64,000 bases of DNA, taken from NCBI RefSeq assembly GCF_016808095.1, contig NC_068976.1, positions 2,128,001-2,192,000 on the forward strand, written 5' to 3'. The DNA comes from Vigna angularis (Eukaryota; Streptophyta; Magnoliopsida; Fabales; Fabaceae). The notes beneath the pieces are model-generated. The model searched no databases. It had not been told where the DNA came from and worked only from the letters and a program-made list of their open reading frames with translations. The translations under genes and the position numbers were made by a program. This document shows positions 12,048 to 23,882 of this stretch, piece after piece. Positions within the stretch are counted from its first letter, which is position 1; each line of letters starts with the position of its first letter.

Positions 12048-12729
12048 TGATAATGGTTAAAAATACCGTTATCTGTGATGTAATTTTGATACTAAATGCA
12101 CCATTTTTTACTTAGAAACTTGCTTGGAATCATGTTTTTCTGTTAAGTTGTGTGAATAAGAGAGTTGAGGTTGAATTTGATGAATTTATGACTAAATTCC
12201 CTTGTTTTGGCAAGAAATGAGATAATACGGAAAGCAGAGATGAAGTGCCAAGGAGATGGAGCTTAGAAAGGCCTGGAAAAGCACAAGAAGGGAGGAATGC
12301 TCGAAGCTTGTGCGCCCTTTCTTGAGGCTTAACGCAGAAGAGTGCCGCTCACTGCCTGGGCACCCCTTTTAGGTGCTTGAGCGTCAGAAGCACGAAGCTT
12401 GGGCGCCCCTTTTTGAGGCTTAAGCGCCAGGAACCACCGTTCAACGCCCGGACGCCCTTAGTGGGGCGCTTGAGCGCCTGCGACACGGGCCTGGGCCTTA
12501 TTTCTGTTCTGTTTTCGCTCTATTTAAAGGATCTAGACGTCTTAGGGTTTGTATCTTTGGCAGAGGGAGCACAGTAGCATGTTCTTTCAGTCTTTAGAGG
12601 CGGATTTGGATGCGGGAGCTTCCATCTTCTACTTTTAGGGTTTTTCTATCTCATTCTTCTCCATTATTCATCTAGTTTCACCATATCTATGGTGAACTAA
12701 ACTCTATTTGTTGTTGGGGGATGATGTAA
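12048..12729 (+). repeat. Athila-like LTR 1, left part
   Basis: It starts TGATAATGG after an AGTTTGGGGTTG purine-rich tract. It contains a GC-rich stretch (about 12300-12490) with imperfect repeats of GCTTGGGCGCCCCTTTT and GCTTGAGCGCC units, unlike the AT-rich surroundings. A TATA-like CTATTTAAAGGATCTAGACG lies at about 12520. It breaks off at TGTAA, the target duplication of the CRM-like insertion, and resumes at 21130. Confidence 0.75.
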
Positions 12730-13452
12730 TGATGGAAGCTTATCCATGCTTGAATGCCCTGGCCTTGCAGATGCAGCGGATGAAAAATAGTATTGGTGCA
12801 GTGGATGAAATACATCAGAGTGGATGCAGTAGCAATTGGGTGAGATTTTGGTGTATTTGAGTGGAATAAGTATGTGTGGGAACCTCACAGCTCAGAAGGC
12901 CTTCCTACAATGGAAGGAAGCTAGAGGAAAGGGAAGAGAAAGTAGAGAGAATTAAATGACTCAAGAGCAATAGGGCTGGCAGTGAATTTCAGCAGCAATT
13001 TACTAAGCTCAAAAGTGACCCAATACAAAGAAAAGGCCCTCTTATTTATAGGTGAAGAGGAGCCTAAATTCTGTTTGTAATTCCCTCCTAAAATTCAAAT
13101 TATTCAGATTTTGATCAAGCAAAATCCATGCCTCATTCCAGCTCATCCAGCAAGGTGTGTGCTTCCTTCCAAATCAGCCAACATTCACGTGGAAAATGCT
13201 GGTGCATGCCGTAAGCACCTCCTTTGCTTTTTGGCTCCTTTGCTTGGTTCTTTCTTGGATGGCTCAATCATATTCTCCAAGATTTATTAATTCCTACAAA
13301 ACAAAATATAAGTGCTTTATTTAAGAGAAGAAGGATTTTTATAAGTAACCTTCCATAGAAGTAAAATGTTAGATGATCCTTCTTCTTCTTGAATCTTCCT
13401 AGCCATTGCTCTAGTAAGAGGTCCAATGTGATTTCTTGATGGTTTTCCATCA
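12730..13452 (-). repeat. 3' LTR of the CRM-like element
   Basis: In sense it starts at 13452 (TGATGGAAAACC) directly after the purine tract AAGAGGGAGGGTC (13453-13465). The first ~136 bp encode the last 44 residues of gag-pol. The stop at 13317-13319 overlaps an AATAAA polyadenylation signal. A TATA-like CTATAAATAAGAGG lies at about 13046-13059. Confidence 0.9.
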
Positions 13453-16400
13453 GACCCTCCCTCTTGAAAAAGATCTGTCCTCAGATCTGCTTCATCCTGT
13501 TGATCATCTCCTGTGAAAGGAATTAAATCGTAGATGTTAAAAGTAGGACTGACACCATAACTTTCAGGAAGGTCTAATATGTATGCATTATCATTTATCT
13601 TTTTGAGCACCTTGAATGGACCATCTCCTCTTGGACTAAGTTTGGATTTCCTTTGAGAGGGAAATCTTTCCTTTCTTAAATGAAGCCAAACTAGGTCTCC
13701 TTTTTCAAAAACTATTTTCTTTCTCCCTTTGTTGTTGTATTCTGCATATTTTTGAGTTTGTTTTTCAATTTGGATTTTAACTTTCTCATGTAACTTCTTG
13801 ATAAACTCCGCTTTAGAAGCACCTTCTTTATGAAGAAAAGAAGATGATTCTGGAAGAGGTAGTAAATCAAGAGGTGTGATAGGGTTAAAACCATAAACAA
13901 CCTCAAAAGGAGAAAGATTTGTAGTCTTGTGGACTACTCTATTATAAGCAAATTCAATATGAGGTAGATGTTCATCCCAAGATTTGTTATTTCCTCTTAA
14001 TATTACCCTTAATAATGTAGATAAAGATCTATTTACTACTTCAGTTTGCCCATCAGTTTGGGGGTGACATGTAGTAGAAAATAGAAGTTTAGTTCCAAGC
14101 TTTTCCCATAAAGTTTTCCAAAAATGGCTTAGAAACTTCACATCTCTATCAGACACTATAGTTTTGGGTAAGCCATGCAATCTCACTATTTCTTTAAAGA
14201 AGAGTCTAGAGATATAGCTAGCATCATCTATTTTGTGGCAGGGTATAAAATGAGCCATTTTACTAAAACGATCTACTACCACAAATATAGAATCATACCC
14301 CCTTTGAGTTCTTGGCAATCCTAAGACAAAGTCCATGCTTATGTCCTCCCAAGGGGTATTAGCTATAGGAAGAGGTGTATAGAGTCCATGAGGCATAATT
14401 TTGGACTTAGCTTGCAAACAAGCTATACATTTAGAACAATGCCTTTGAACATCTATTCTCATGTGTGGCCAATAAAATTTACTTTTCAAAATGTTTAGAG
14501 TTTTATCAACTCCATGATGGCCCATGAGTCCTCCTCCATGACTCTCTTTGATAAGAAGTTTTCTAATGGATCCTTGGGGTATACAAAGTTTTCCTTTATT
14601 AAAAAGATACCCCTCAGAAAGATAGAATCCATCAAAAGGCTTCTTAAGACATGATGAATAAGTGGATGCAAATGTTTCATCATTTTCATATAACTCTTTT
14701 ATGTCATCAAATCCTAATATTTGAGATCCTAGGGTTACTAATAATGCATGTCTTCTAGATAAAGCATCCGCAACAACATTAGTACTCCCCTTTTTGTGTT
14801 TGATGACATAGGGAAATTGCTCAAGATATTCCACCCACTTTGCATGTCTTTTGTTTAGCTTTGCTTGCCCTTTAATGTACTTGAGAGATTCATGGTCAGT
14901 GTGTATGATGAATTCTCTAGTTACCAAGTAATGCTCCCAAGTTTTCAAAGCTCTAATGAGGGCATACAACTCTTTGTCATAGGTAGGATAGTTTAAGGTA
15001 GGCCCCCTAAGTTTTTCACTAAAGTAAGCTACGGGATGTCCTCCTTGTATTAAAACAGCTCCTATTCCTACCCCAGATGCATCACATTCTAGTTCAAAGG
15101 CTTTGGAAAAATCAGGCAAAACTAGAATAGGTGCATGTGTTAACTTGTGTTTCAAAGTCTCAAAAGACAACTCTTGCTTATCACCCCAAATAAAAGGCAT
15201 ATCTTTCTTGACTAGCTCATTTAAAGGAGCAGCTATGGTGGAGAAATCTTTCACAAATCTCCTATAAAAACTTGCTAACCCATGAAAACTTCTCACCTCT
15301 CCTACATTTTTAGGGGTTGGCCATTCTTGTATAGCCTTGATCTTCTCTGGATCAACATGTACACCTTCTTTTCCCACTTTGAATCCAAGGAAAATCACAC
15401 TTTCTTGACAAAAAGTACATTTGTCAAAGTTGGCAAAGAGATCATGTTCTCTAAGAAGAAGCAAGACTTTTCTGACATGGTTAAGATGTTCTTGAAGGCC
15501 TTGACTATAGATTAAGATATCATCAAAGTAGACCACTACAAATCTGCCTATGCATTCCCTAAGCACATGATTCATTAATCTCATGAATGTACTTGGAGCA
15601 TTGGTCAAGCCAAAGGGCATGACTAACCATTCATACAAACCAAACTTGGTCTTGAAAGCAGTTTTCCATTCATCTCCTTCATGAATTCTTATTTGATGGT
15701 ATCCACTTTTAAGATCAATTTTGGTGAAGAGATTTGCTCCATGTAATTCATCCAACATGTCATCTAGCCTAGGAATGGGATGCCTATACTTGACAGTTAT
15801 GTTGTTGATGGCCCTACAATCTGTACACATTCTCCAAGACCCATCCTTTTTAGGTACTAACAACACAGGCACAGCACAGGGACTTAAACTCTTTTGGATC
15901 CACCCTTTGTTCAACAAGTCATTAACTTGTTTCTCTATTTCTTTTGTTTCCATAGGGTTGGTTCTATAGGCTGGCCTATTGGGTAGGCTTGCCCTAGGCA
16001 CCAAATCTATTTGATGTTCTATTCCCCTCAAAGGTGGTAATCCACTTGGTACCTCTTTGGGAAATATATCATCAAATTCCTTTAAAAGTTTTTGCAACCC
16101 CTTTGGTAGAGAACCAAGTTCATGAGTGATTGAAACAAATGCCTCTTTGCAATAAAGAAGGAAATGAGGTTGTCCAAGAAAAAGATTTTTGGAAATATTC
16201 AAGGTTTGAGGTTGGACAACTTCATGGACTGAGGCATGGGTTACCAAATTCTTTCTTTCTTTCTTATTTTCTTTTTTCTTTTCTCCATCCAACTTCTTCT
16301 TAAGAATTATTTGGTCCTCTCTTACTTGTGAAGGTGTAAGAGGACACAAAATAATTTTCTTTCCCTTGTGTTGAATGGTGATTTTGTTGGTGACTCCATC

Positions 16401-17864
16401 ATGTAAAGCTTGTTTATCATATTGCCAAGGTCTTCCAAGTAATATGTGCCCAGCTTCCATTGGTACTATATCACAAACAATTTGATCTTCATATTTGCCA
16501 ATGGAAATAGGTACACTTACTTGTTCTTTAACTACTATTCCATCATCCTCTTTGATCCATTGAAGTTTGTAAGGTTTAGGATGAGGAGTAGTTGTTAAGC
16601 CAAGCTTCTCTATCATTCTAGAACTACAACAGTTGCAACAAGAGCCACTATCCACTATCATTGAACATGTCTTTTCTAAAACTTTGCATCTTGTGTGGAA
16701 TAGGTTCTCTCTTTGTGACTGTTCTAATTCTACATGTTTACTTTCCAAGAGTCTCCTTACCATAAGTAAGTCACCATCACAAGGTAAAGCTTCTTCTTCT
16801 TCAGAAGTGGATGTCTCAGACTCACTATATGAAGAACCCTCACTTTCACTCTCATGCTCAAGGATGTAAGTTGACTTTCTATTGCGGCACTCAGATGCAT
16901 AGTGCCCTTTTCCCCCACATCTAAAGCACTTAGTCTCCTTACTCTTATGATCTCTTGAAGGTTCTTTGACTTTTTCTTTTCCTCTCTCTCTCTCTCTGTC
17001 TTCATATCTTGGCTTGGTTTGACTACCCTCCCTCTTATACTCTTTCCTATGGTAAGAACTATGAGGGTAATCTTTCTTGGTGGAGCTTTTCCTCTTTAGT
17101 TGTTGCTCAACCCTCACACAAAGTTGGACTAACTCATTGAGATCATTGTAGGGTATAAGTTCAACCCTATCTCTTATGTCATAGTTAAGCCCACTTTGAA
17201 ACCTAGCTATTGTTATCCTAGGTTCTTCTCTTATCCCAGCTCTCAACATGAGTAACTCCATTTTTTGTCTATATTCCTCAACACTCATGTTCCTTTGTTG
17301 GAGTTTATGGAGTTTATCCATTATCTCCCTATCATAGTAGGCTGGTACATGCCTCCTCCTCAAGGCAGCTCTCATTTCATTCCAATACCTAATGGGAGGT
17401 AAGTGTCTTAGCCTATGGTCCTTGACTAAGGCTGTCCACCAAATTAAGGCATAACCTTGAAAGCTTAGAGAAGCCATGGTGACTCTCCTTTCATCATCTA
17501 TTTGGTGGCACTCAAACAATTGCTCAACTTTCATTTCCCACTCTAGGTATTCTTCTACATCATCTTTTCCATGGAAGGAAGGAAGATCAATCTTAGGCTC
17601 TCTTGGGTAATGCTCTCTAACTCTATGTTGTCTTCTAGGAGGCATTTGGTAGTGGTCATCATTGTGATGACTACTATTTTGCTCAATTTCACTTGGAGAA
17701 GATGATGATTCTTCTCTTCTCCTATGGGAAGACCTCTCTTTCTTTTTATCTTGATTAATCAAAAGTTGACTAATCATATCTTTGAGCTCACTAATCTCTT
17801 TATCCCTTTGTTCAAATCTTTGCTCAAATTCTTCCCTTAAAGACATTTCACTATTGGGTTTCAA
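13317..17864 (-). CDS. CRM-like gag-pol polyprotein, intact (1515 aa)
   Basis: A single open frame encodes the capsid and all enzymes for reverse transcription and integration. Gag (about 85-260) is preceded by a coiled basic N-terminus. A CCHC zinc knuckle has C313, C316, H321 and C326. The aspartic protease motif is D405-S406-G407. Reverse transcriptase (about 640-830) carries Y779-F780-D781-D782. RNase H has D928, E965, D990 and D1033. The integrase zinc-binding region spans about H1109-C1149, and the catalytic triad fits D1178, D1239 and E1275. The C-terminal [14 protein letters not shown] region (about 1389-1402) is a typical gypsy integrase end. Residues 1472-1515, including [10 protein letters not shown], are encoded inside the 3' LTR, and no classical chromodomain is present. 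No stop, frameshift or lost catalytic residue was seen, so the element could be active. The start at 17864 is the first in-frame Met; upstream is a long untranslated leader. Confidence 0.93.
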   Translation of the reverse strand: MKPNSEMSLREEFEQRFEQRDKEISELKDMISQLLINQDKKKERSSHRRREESSSSPSEIEQNSSHHNDDHYQMPPRRQHRVREHYPREPKIDLPSFHGKDDVEEYLEWEMKVEQLFECHQIDDERRVTMASLSFQGYALIWWTALVKDHRLRHLPPIRYWNEMRAALRRRHVPAYYDREIMDKLHKLQQRNMSVEEYRQKMELLMLRAGIREEPRITIARFQSGLNYDIRDRVELIPYNDLNELVQLCVRVEQQLKRKSSTKKDYPHSSYHRKEYKREGSQTKPRYEDRERERGKEKVKEPSRDHKSKETKCFRCGGKGHYASECRNRKSTYILEHESESEGSSYSESETSTSEEEEALPCDGDLLMVRRLLESKHVELEQSQRENLFHTRCKVLEKTCSMIVDSGSCCNCCSSRMIEKLGLTTTPHPKPYKLQWIKEDDGIVVKEQVSVPISIGKYEDQIVCDIVPMEAGHILLGRPWQYDKQALHDGVTNKITIQHKGKKIILCPLTPSQVREDQIILKKKLDGEKKKENKKERKNLVTHASVHEVVQPQTLNISKNLFLGQPHFLLYCKEAFVSITHELGSLPKGLQKLLKEFDDIFPKEVPSGLPPLRGIEHQIDLVPRASLPNRPAYRTNPMETKEIEKQVNDLLNKGWIQKSLSPCAVPVLLVPKKDGSWRMCTDCRAINNITVKYRHPIPRLDDMLDELHGANLFTKIDLKSGYHQIRIHEGDEWKTAFKTKFGLYEWLVMPFGLTNAPSTFMRLMNHVLRECIGRFVVVYFDDILIYSQGLQEHLNHVRKVLLLLREHDLFANFDKCTFCQESVIFLGFKVGKEGVHVDPEKIKAIQEWPTPKNVGEVRSFHGLASFYRRFVKDFSTIAAPLNELVKKDMPFIWGDKQELSFETLKHKLTHAPILVLPDFSKAFELECDASGVGIGAVLIQGGHPVAYFSEKLRGPTLNYPTYDKELYALIRALKTWEHYLVTREFIIHTDHESLKYIKGQAKLNKRHAKWVEYLEQFPYVIKHKKGSTNVVADALSRRHALLVTLGSQILGFDDIKELYENDETFASTYSSCLKKPFDGFYLSEGYLFNKGKLCIPQGSIRKLLIKESHGGGLMGHHGVDKTLNILKSKFYWPHMRIDVQRHCSKCIACLQAKSKIMPHGLYTPLPIANTPWEDISMDFVLGLPRTQRGYDSIFVVVDRFSKMAHFIPCHKIDDASYISRLFFKEIVRLHGLPKTIVSDRDVKFLSHFWKTLWEKLGTKLLFSTTCHPQTDGQTEVVNRSLSTLLRVILRGNNKSWDEHLPHIEFAYNRVVHKTTNLSPFEVVYGFNPITPLDLLPLPESSSFLHKEGASKAEFIKKLHEKVKIQIEKQTQKYAEYNNKGRKKIVFEKGDLVWLHLRKERFPSQRKSKLSPRGDGPFKVLKKINDNAYILDLPESYGVSPTFNIYDLIPFTGDDQQDEADLRTDLFQEGGSDGKPSRNHIGPLTRAMARKIQEEEGSSNILLLWKVTYKNPSSLK

Positions 17865-20406
17865 ACTTCCTTACACACTTGATTGACTCATTCTTGTCAA
17901 AGGAAAAGGTTTTCACAAAGTTTTCAAAATATTTGACAAGTAATGAGTGAAAAGATTTTCACAAGCTTTCTTTGTTTTTGGTGAAAAATTTCTAAAGAGA
18001 TTCTAGAAGCAAAAGATGTTTCTAAGTAGCTCCCAGGAAGAAGAGGTGAGTCACAAATGGACAAGCTTAGAAACAAAATTCTTCCTTAGCCAGAGTTTCC
18101 TTAGAATGTTCTTTTACTTTAGTTTCTAAGTAGAAATTCTTCAAATTCTTTTTTAAATGTTATGAACCTACAAACCAAAGAAAGGTTTACTATATGCTAG
18201 GCTATCCTAAATACCACGGAGACCTAAAAACAAAAGGATTACTCAAGACATTTAAGGAAAGCAATAAAGATGCAAGAATGTAAATGCTAGACGGCCCTAA
18301 GTGAAAGTGCAAGTGACACTTGGAGCCCCTTGACACACTTCCACACTAAGAAAACGAAATTGGACTATTACAATGTTCAATTGTGAACTTGGAATTGCTT
18401 CAAGAGCATTTTTCCAAGTCACTTGGCTCAAAAACAGCAAAGAAAAAAAATACAATTTCTAACAGCAAATTCCGTGATATTTGATGTAAATAAACTTGAA
18501 ATGAGGCCTAGAAGTAATGTGAGCTTTGTCTTCTTGCTGCTGCAGAAAGCCACTCAAAATGAAGGTGTGAGTTGCTCTTTTTCCAGGGTTGAAATGCTGC
18601 TGTAACAGAATTTTCCAGCTGCTGGACAGTGGTGTTTGGGCTGCAGTTGTGTCTTCCTTCTTGCTCCACTTTCAATGCTCAAACCACTTCCTATGAGGCT
18701 ACCAAAGTAAGAGAAGGATTCTGGTGCTGGATGCCCCAAACAGCTTGCACATACACTCCAAAACTCAGCAAAATCACACCAAACAGATTAAATATTTGCA
18801 CCAAATTTCTGCACACTGCACCAGTATAGGCTGCTGTATTGAACACTTTAGATGCCAAAAAATAGACACAAACAATTGGAACAGTATACAAATGAAAGTA
18901 GGTACACAAGAGGAACTTATCAAAGGCACTAGAATGGATGAAGAAAGCAAGAAAAACACAAGCACAGTTTAGAAATTATTCCAAATGCAAACTGTTTGAT
19001 AATTTTCAGAAGTGTTTGATAAAATGCCCCAATGAATTTCAGATTTTGTGTTTTTGATTTTTCAGGGCCTGTAATCTGGATTGGTTGGTTCTAACAGCTT
19101 TTTAACACTTGATACTTCTTCTTTTGATCATGTATTTTCATTTTTAAACATTGAACCAGCTTTTTCACAATCCAGCAATGAATTTTACACTAAAATTACC
19201 AAAATAGTGGCTGGAAAAAAAAACAGAAACTGCACCAGAAAAATGAACTAAAAATGGTGGTTTTGGAACCCAAAATGAGTAGCAGTGTTTCAGCAGCTTG
19301 GATGAATGTTCAAACAACTTTTATTCATGATATTAAACATGTTTAAACTCTTAAACAGCTGAAATAATGCTTACTACTCAAATTCACTGGTCCACTTCCA
19401 ATTTTAACTCAAAATTGATGGTTTAAGTATCCAATCTGCATATAACTTCAATTTTGACCAAATGAACAATATTAGCAACTTTTAATCATCCATTTAGACT
19501 TGTTCAAACTGTCCAAACACACAGAAATAGCAGGATTCGAAAATCACTCTTGCTATGGCCAAATTATGCAACAAAAACCATCAATGAACCAACCAAATTT
19601 AGCTTTTCATGGAATCAAAAACTGGACAGCAAAGGAAATGACTCTAAGAAGTGTAAAAACACAGATCTAAGCTAGATTTAATGTGCTTAGCATGACCAAA
19701 CTCAGATTATACAATTCAAGGAAACTTAGCACGGTGAAAAGCTTGGATTAAAACAGTAACAGTGATTTGAAACCAGATTTCAAGCAACTCAACCACTCAT
19801 TTTTCAATTCTGTGATTATTAGGAGTTGCTATCACTTCAAACACATGTAAAAACAGTAAACAAACTTGTACAAAGCTTGAAAATAAAGAAATCTGGATTG
19901 CATCAGCTGATATCAAATTATTCCAGAAATGATGTTTTATGCAGATTTTTCTACTGGAATCAATATTTGCAATGCTAATTGGCTCAAATGATCAAAGCTG
20001 GACATGTTGCCATTGCTTTATATGATCAACATAGAGCTAGCAATTGCTCAGGACACACTTAAAATGAAAATGAAAGCTAGAACAGAATCAAATACTTGAT
20101 GACAGAGTTGAAAAAACTGCACAACAGGACATGACCATAACATTACTGGAAAATGAAAAATAAAGGTAGAAATGACTCAAACAAATAAAATTCACCGTTT
20201 AAAATGAAAGATGGACATAAGGCACAATAAGAACACATAATTAAAGGCTGGAACAGAATTACAGAAGCAGAATTAAAACTGAAACAGAAATAGAAAACAG
20301 AAACAGAAAACAGAAACAGAGATGGAATTCAGCAGAATTAAATTGCAGAATGAGAAGAAATGCTTAGCTCCTTGGTGCGTGGAGAACCTAAGCTCTGGAT
20401 ACCACT
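17865..20406 (-). other. 2.5-kb untranslated leader of the CRM-like element
   Basis: Between the 5' LTR and the gag start there is no reading frame over about 90 codons and no recognisable domain. The sequence is A-rich with CAGAAACAGAAA-type simple repeats at about 20275-20320 next to the primer binding site. The leader may carry packaging or translation signals; none can be named from sequence alone. Confidence 0.6.
20391..20404 (-). promoter_or_regulatory. Primer binding site of the CRM-like element
   Basis: The reverse strand reads TGGTATCCAGAGCT two bases after the 5' LTR end, close to the initiator-Met complement TGGTATCAGAGC with one extra C. Confidence 0.75.
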
Positions 20407-21129
20407 TGATGGAAGCTTATCCATGCTTGAATGCCGTGGCCTTGCAGATACAGCGGATGAAAAATAGTATTGGTGCAGTGGATGAAATACATCAGAGTGG
20501 ATGCAGTAGCAATTGGGTGAGATTTTGGTGTATTTGAGTGGAATAAGTATGTGTGGGAACCTCACAGCTCAGAAGGCCTTCCTACAATGGAAGGAAGCTA
20601 GAGGAAAGGGAAGAGAAAGTAGAGAGAATTAAATGACTCAAGAGCAATAGGGCTGGCAGTGAATTTCAGCAGCAATTTACTAAGCTCAAAAGTGACCCAA
20701 TACAAAGAAAAGGCCCTCTTATTTATAGGTGAAGAGGAGCCTAAATTCTGTTTGTAATTCCCTCCTAAAATTCAAATTATTCAGATTTTTATCAAGCAAA
20801 ATCCATGCCTCATTCCAGCTCATCCAGCAAGGTGTGTGCTTCCTTCCAAATCAGCCAACATTCACGTGGAAAATGCTGGTGCATGCCGTAAGCACCTCCT
20901 TTGCTTTTTGGCTCCTTTGCTTGGTTCTTTCTTGGATGGCTCAATCATATTCTCCAAGATTTATTAATTCCTACAAAACAAAATATAAGTGCTTTATTTA
21001 AGAGAAGAAGGATTTTTATAAGTAACCTTCCATAGAAGTAAAATGTTAGATGATCCTTCTTCTTCTTGAATCTTCCTAGCCATTGCTCTAGTAAGAGGTC
21101 CAATGTGATTTCTTGATGGTTTTCCATCA
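20407..21129 (-). repeat. 5' LTR and promoter of the CRM-like element
   Basis: It is 723 bp and collinear with 12730-13452. The three differences seen are C/G at about 20435, G/A at about 20449 and G/T at about 20789 in this copy. A TATA-like CTATAAATAAGAGG lies at about 20716-20729 on the reverse strand, so transcription should begin roughly 30 bp further left. Confidence 0.9.
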
Positions 21130-21784
21130 TGTAACCTTGTGAACTCTCACGTATTTGAATTAATTCTTAATAACCAATGCTTTTTCATTAATTGTTCGAG
21201 TAATTCATCTGCGATTATTGTATGCTTTGTTTAACCCATTCATAGCATGGTGTATGAATTGCATGACTGTCGGGAGGTTCTTTACAATTCAGGTTCTTGT
21301 TGAATTACTCCCAAGAGTAATATTTCTCAAGGATGAGGGTATGAGTCTTGGTCCTCTTAAAGCTCTTGATCTTCACATTTAATTATTAGGAATGCTAGGA
21401 ATTACATGAACTAGTGATTAAGGATAGACTTATTTCGCCGAGGGATCGGGTTTAAGTGATTTAGTGAGTGACGTTAACATTAATGCATAAAGAAGAATTC
21501 TTACATACATGAGAGGGAACTTGGCAAAATCTAACCCTAATAACATACTCATCTCATATTAAACAACATTTGTTCATCATTGTCCTACTCTGTTATCGAT
21601 CAACTTGCATTCATATTTAATTTTCTGTTTTTGCATTTGAAACCAATGATCTCGTTTTCTTTAAGTCTTAATTAATCAAGTTATCACATGACAGTCTAGT
21701 GCCGAGAGTCTCTTGGGACACGATACTTGGTCTTACCATTTTATATTACTTGTGCGATTCGGTACACTTGCTGATCCATCAACA
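21130..21784 (+). repeat. Athila-like LTR 1, right part
   Basis: It resumes the LTR after the CRM-like insertion and ends ...CATCAACA, aligning with the ...CTTAACA end of LTR 2 at 25231. No primer binding site follows. The next bases are already the accessory ORF, so the 5' internal region has been deleted at or next to the LTR edge. Confidence 0.75.
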
Positions 21785-22617
21785 TGGAGCGTAAGGTGGC
21801 AATCATACCATCTTTTGCTCCACAATTTGGAAGAGAGCTGGATAGAAGGAATTGGAAGAATGTGGCATCTTACCCTACTCTTGCCAACATTGCTGTGGTT
21901 AAAGAATTTTATACAAATGAAAGGGCAATGAGTGGAGAGAAAGAGTCGTACATGAGCTATGTAAGGGGTAAGAAAATATTCTTTGATGCTGACACAATGA
22001 ACAACTTTCTAGGCACAGACTAGGATGGAGAGCAGTGCCAATTTGCACTTTCTGTGGAGGAAGGAGTTGATTTTGATGAAGTGGAGCAGGTTTTGTGTGT
22101 CCCTGGTGGACACTTCCAAAGGAACAGGTAGGGGGCACCTATTAACCTCAGACGTGGCTATCTGACAGCCCTAGCCAAATACTGCATGGCTTTTACACAT
22201 GCTAACATCCAACCCTGCTCTCATGTTTCTGATGATACTACCCACAGAGCCATTTTCCTCTTCTATGTTCTAAGGGGATTAAACATCAACATTGGGCAAG
22301 TAATAGCTGATGAAATCCGTAATTGTGCTTGCTCTACAAATAATAAGTCACCCCTTGGACATCCATCCTTGATCCCTCATATGTACATGTCCTTGATGGA
22401 GGAGAGGATGAATGCTTTGTATAAGGGTGAGCAGGAGCTGTTGAGGACACTAACGTCCGCCTTTCCTGAGAGACAATTTATATCTCAAGAGGACTTTGCA
22501 GCCAAGGTGGCAGGCCTATGGCCCCACAGACAGATGATGGAGCTGAAGCTTCAACTATGGAGGAGGAAGCTGAAGATGAAGAGGACTCGAATGATTATGA
22601 TTGAGGATTGTATATAG
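21784..22617 (+). pseudogene. Athila-borne 'putative plant transposon protein'-like ORF
   Basis: One frame runs from an ATG overlapping the LTR end to 22617 with two in-frame stops (22021-22023, where a Trp codon is expected, and 22129-22131). Recognisable blocks are PSFAPQFGRELDRRNW, YPTLANIAVVKEFYTN, YMSYVRGKKIFFDADTMNNFLG, a GYLTALAKYCMAFTHANI segment and LGHPSLIPHMYM. The order FYTN, then S.VRGK.I, then a Leu-Gly segment, then a hydrophobic block, then LGHPSLIP-type residues parallels P1-P6, so I place it in the same superfamily (which I recall as PF20167). Near 22530 a frameshift hides an acidic EEEAEDEEDSNDYD-type tail in the neighbouring frame. In related Athila elements this ORF lies downstream of pol. 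Its role is unknown; no catalytic signature is evident. Confidence 0.7.
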
Positions 22618-23882
22618 CATCTACTGATGGATGCTATTTTGTCTCTAGAATAGGATTTTGTTTTGAACTATATTATTTGCTTTTATTGTGTGATGTACTT
22701 GGCTTAGAACTTTATCTGTGATGCAATGGTCTGATGATGATGTTTGTGATGAGTATTGCTTCATGATGCCGATTATATTGATTGATGTTGAGATGATGCA
22801 TGATGCTGATATATTGGTGGTTGCTCATAATATTGTGAAACAGATGCTTGATGATGTTTGATTGATGTTACTGAGCAGAATGTTTATCTGAATGTTGGAA
22901 CTTGAAATTAAACTATGTGAGGATTGGACTCCAGAGTGTTTGTGAATGATTGTTATTACTTTGAAAGCATGAATGACTTTGCCCAGGATTCTATGATTGA
23001 ATCACTTGCTTGCATGTCTCATATGATCAAGGCCATCTATTGTTATCCCTTTTTAGCCAATGCATGATTTTAGCCCAATAAAAGAGAGTACAATGTGTTT
23101 TATCCTTTGAACCTTTAACCTTAAACATATAATGAAAACCTTTTTTGAAAATCTTTACCTTGAGTTAAGTTGAGAATATGTTGTGTGGTATTGATAAAGG
23201 TTCAAGTTTGGGGTTGTTGGGAAATTTGGAAGAGAAAATAAGCATTAAGCTAAGTGTTGAGCAAATAAAAAAGCAAAAGAAAAAGAAAAGAAAAGCTCAA
23301 TGTAAGGGAAACTTGGGAAGAAGTGAGAATGGTTTCTTGAAGTGAGAGAGTGTGTTTAAATGATGAAATTATGAATGACTCTCTTAACTCAAGGATTTTG
23401 TGATTTGGAAAAACCAATTTTCTTCTTAGCCCTGCCACATTACAAGCCATGGAAAAGCCCTTGTGATGATACTTGCTTGTATGTTTGATTGATTGTGGTT
23501 AAATGAAAGGCAAAGTTGATTTATGTGACATTGTGATAGTAGGGTGAATGAGTCACCTCTATATACACCTGTGTTTGAGAGAAACACTTTTTCTTAGTAA
23601 GGAGTAGTTGCATGTATGCATGATTACATCTGTGCTTGGTTGATCATTCATGAGTTTAGCATTTGTTGAATATTCTGTGATTATGTGAGCACCACAATAA
23701 GCTTTACTGAATCAAGGCATTTAGTCATCTTGACTGATATTCTTTATGATAAGCTGATTTGAGTAATTACTTGTCTTGAAAGAAAAGGTTTTGAAAGGTA
23801 TTGAAACCATTGTATTGATTATTTGAAAGCCAAGTTACATTTTGTTTGCTTGAGGACAAACAAAGTTCTAAGTTTGGGGTTG
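22618..23882 (+). other. 3' untranslated region of the Athila-like unit
   Basis: No coding potential is seen. From 23165 on it is homologous to 11277-12047. It has GATGATG-rich stretches at about 22730-22860, A-rich GAAAAGAAAA runs at 23270-23300, and ends in TTTGGGGTTG, the probable priming tract for LTR 2. Confidence 0.6.

Larger units (their letters stand above)
12730..21129 (-). mobile_element. Young, apparently intact CRM-like Ty3/gypsy retrotransposon
   Basis: This 8400-bp element has two 723-bp LTRs (12730-13452 and 20407-21129) with ends TGATGGAA/TTCCATCA. It is flanked by TGTAA at 12725-12729 and 21130-21134. Removing it restores an Athila LTR that aligns through the site with LTR 2 at about 24579-24605. 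By eye the LTRs differ at three positions. It has a primer binding site, a polypurine tract and a single uninterrupted gag-pol. Gag style, the absence of a classical chromodomain and a pol that runs into the 3' LTR all suggest the CRM clade, known for centromere-preferring insertion. The clade call is by recollection of family features and needs a tree. Confidence 0.85.

Noticed and set aside
15282..17005. Several open frames within 13317-17864 in other frames or on the + strand
   Set aside because: They are shadows of the intact CRM-like gag-pol.
12697..20565. Near-identical open frames at 12697-12888 and 20338-20565 (MRFPHILIPLKY...)
   Set aside because: These are the same LTR sequence read twice. 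The reading frame reflects recent LTR duplication, not a gene.
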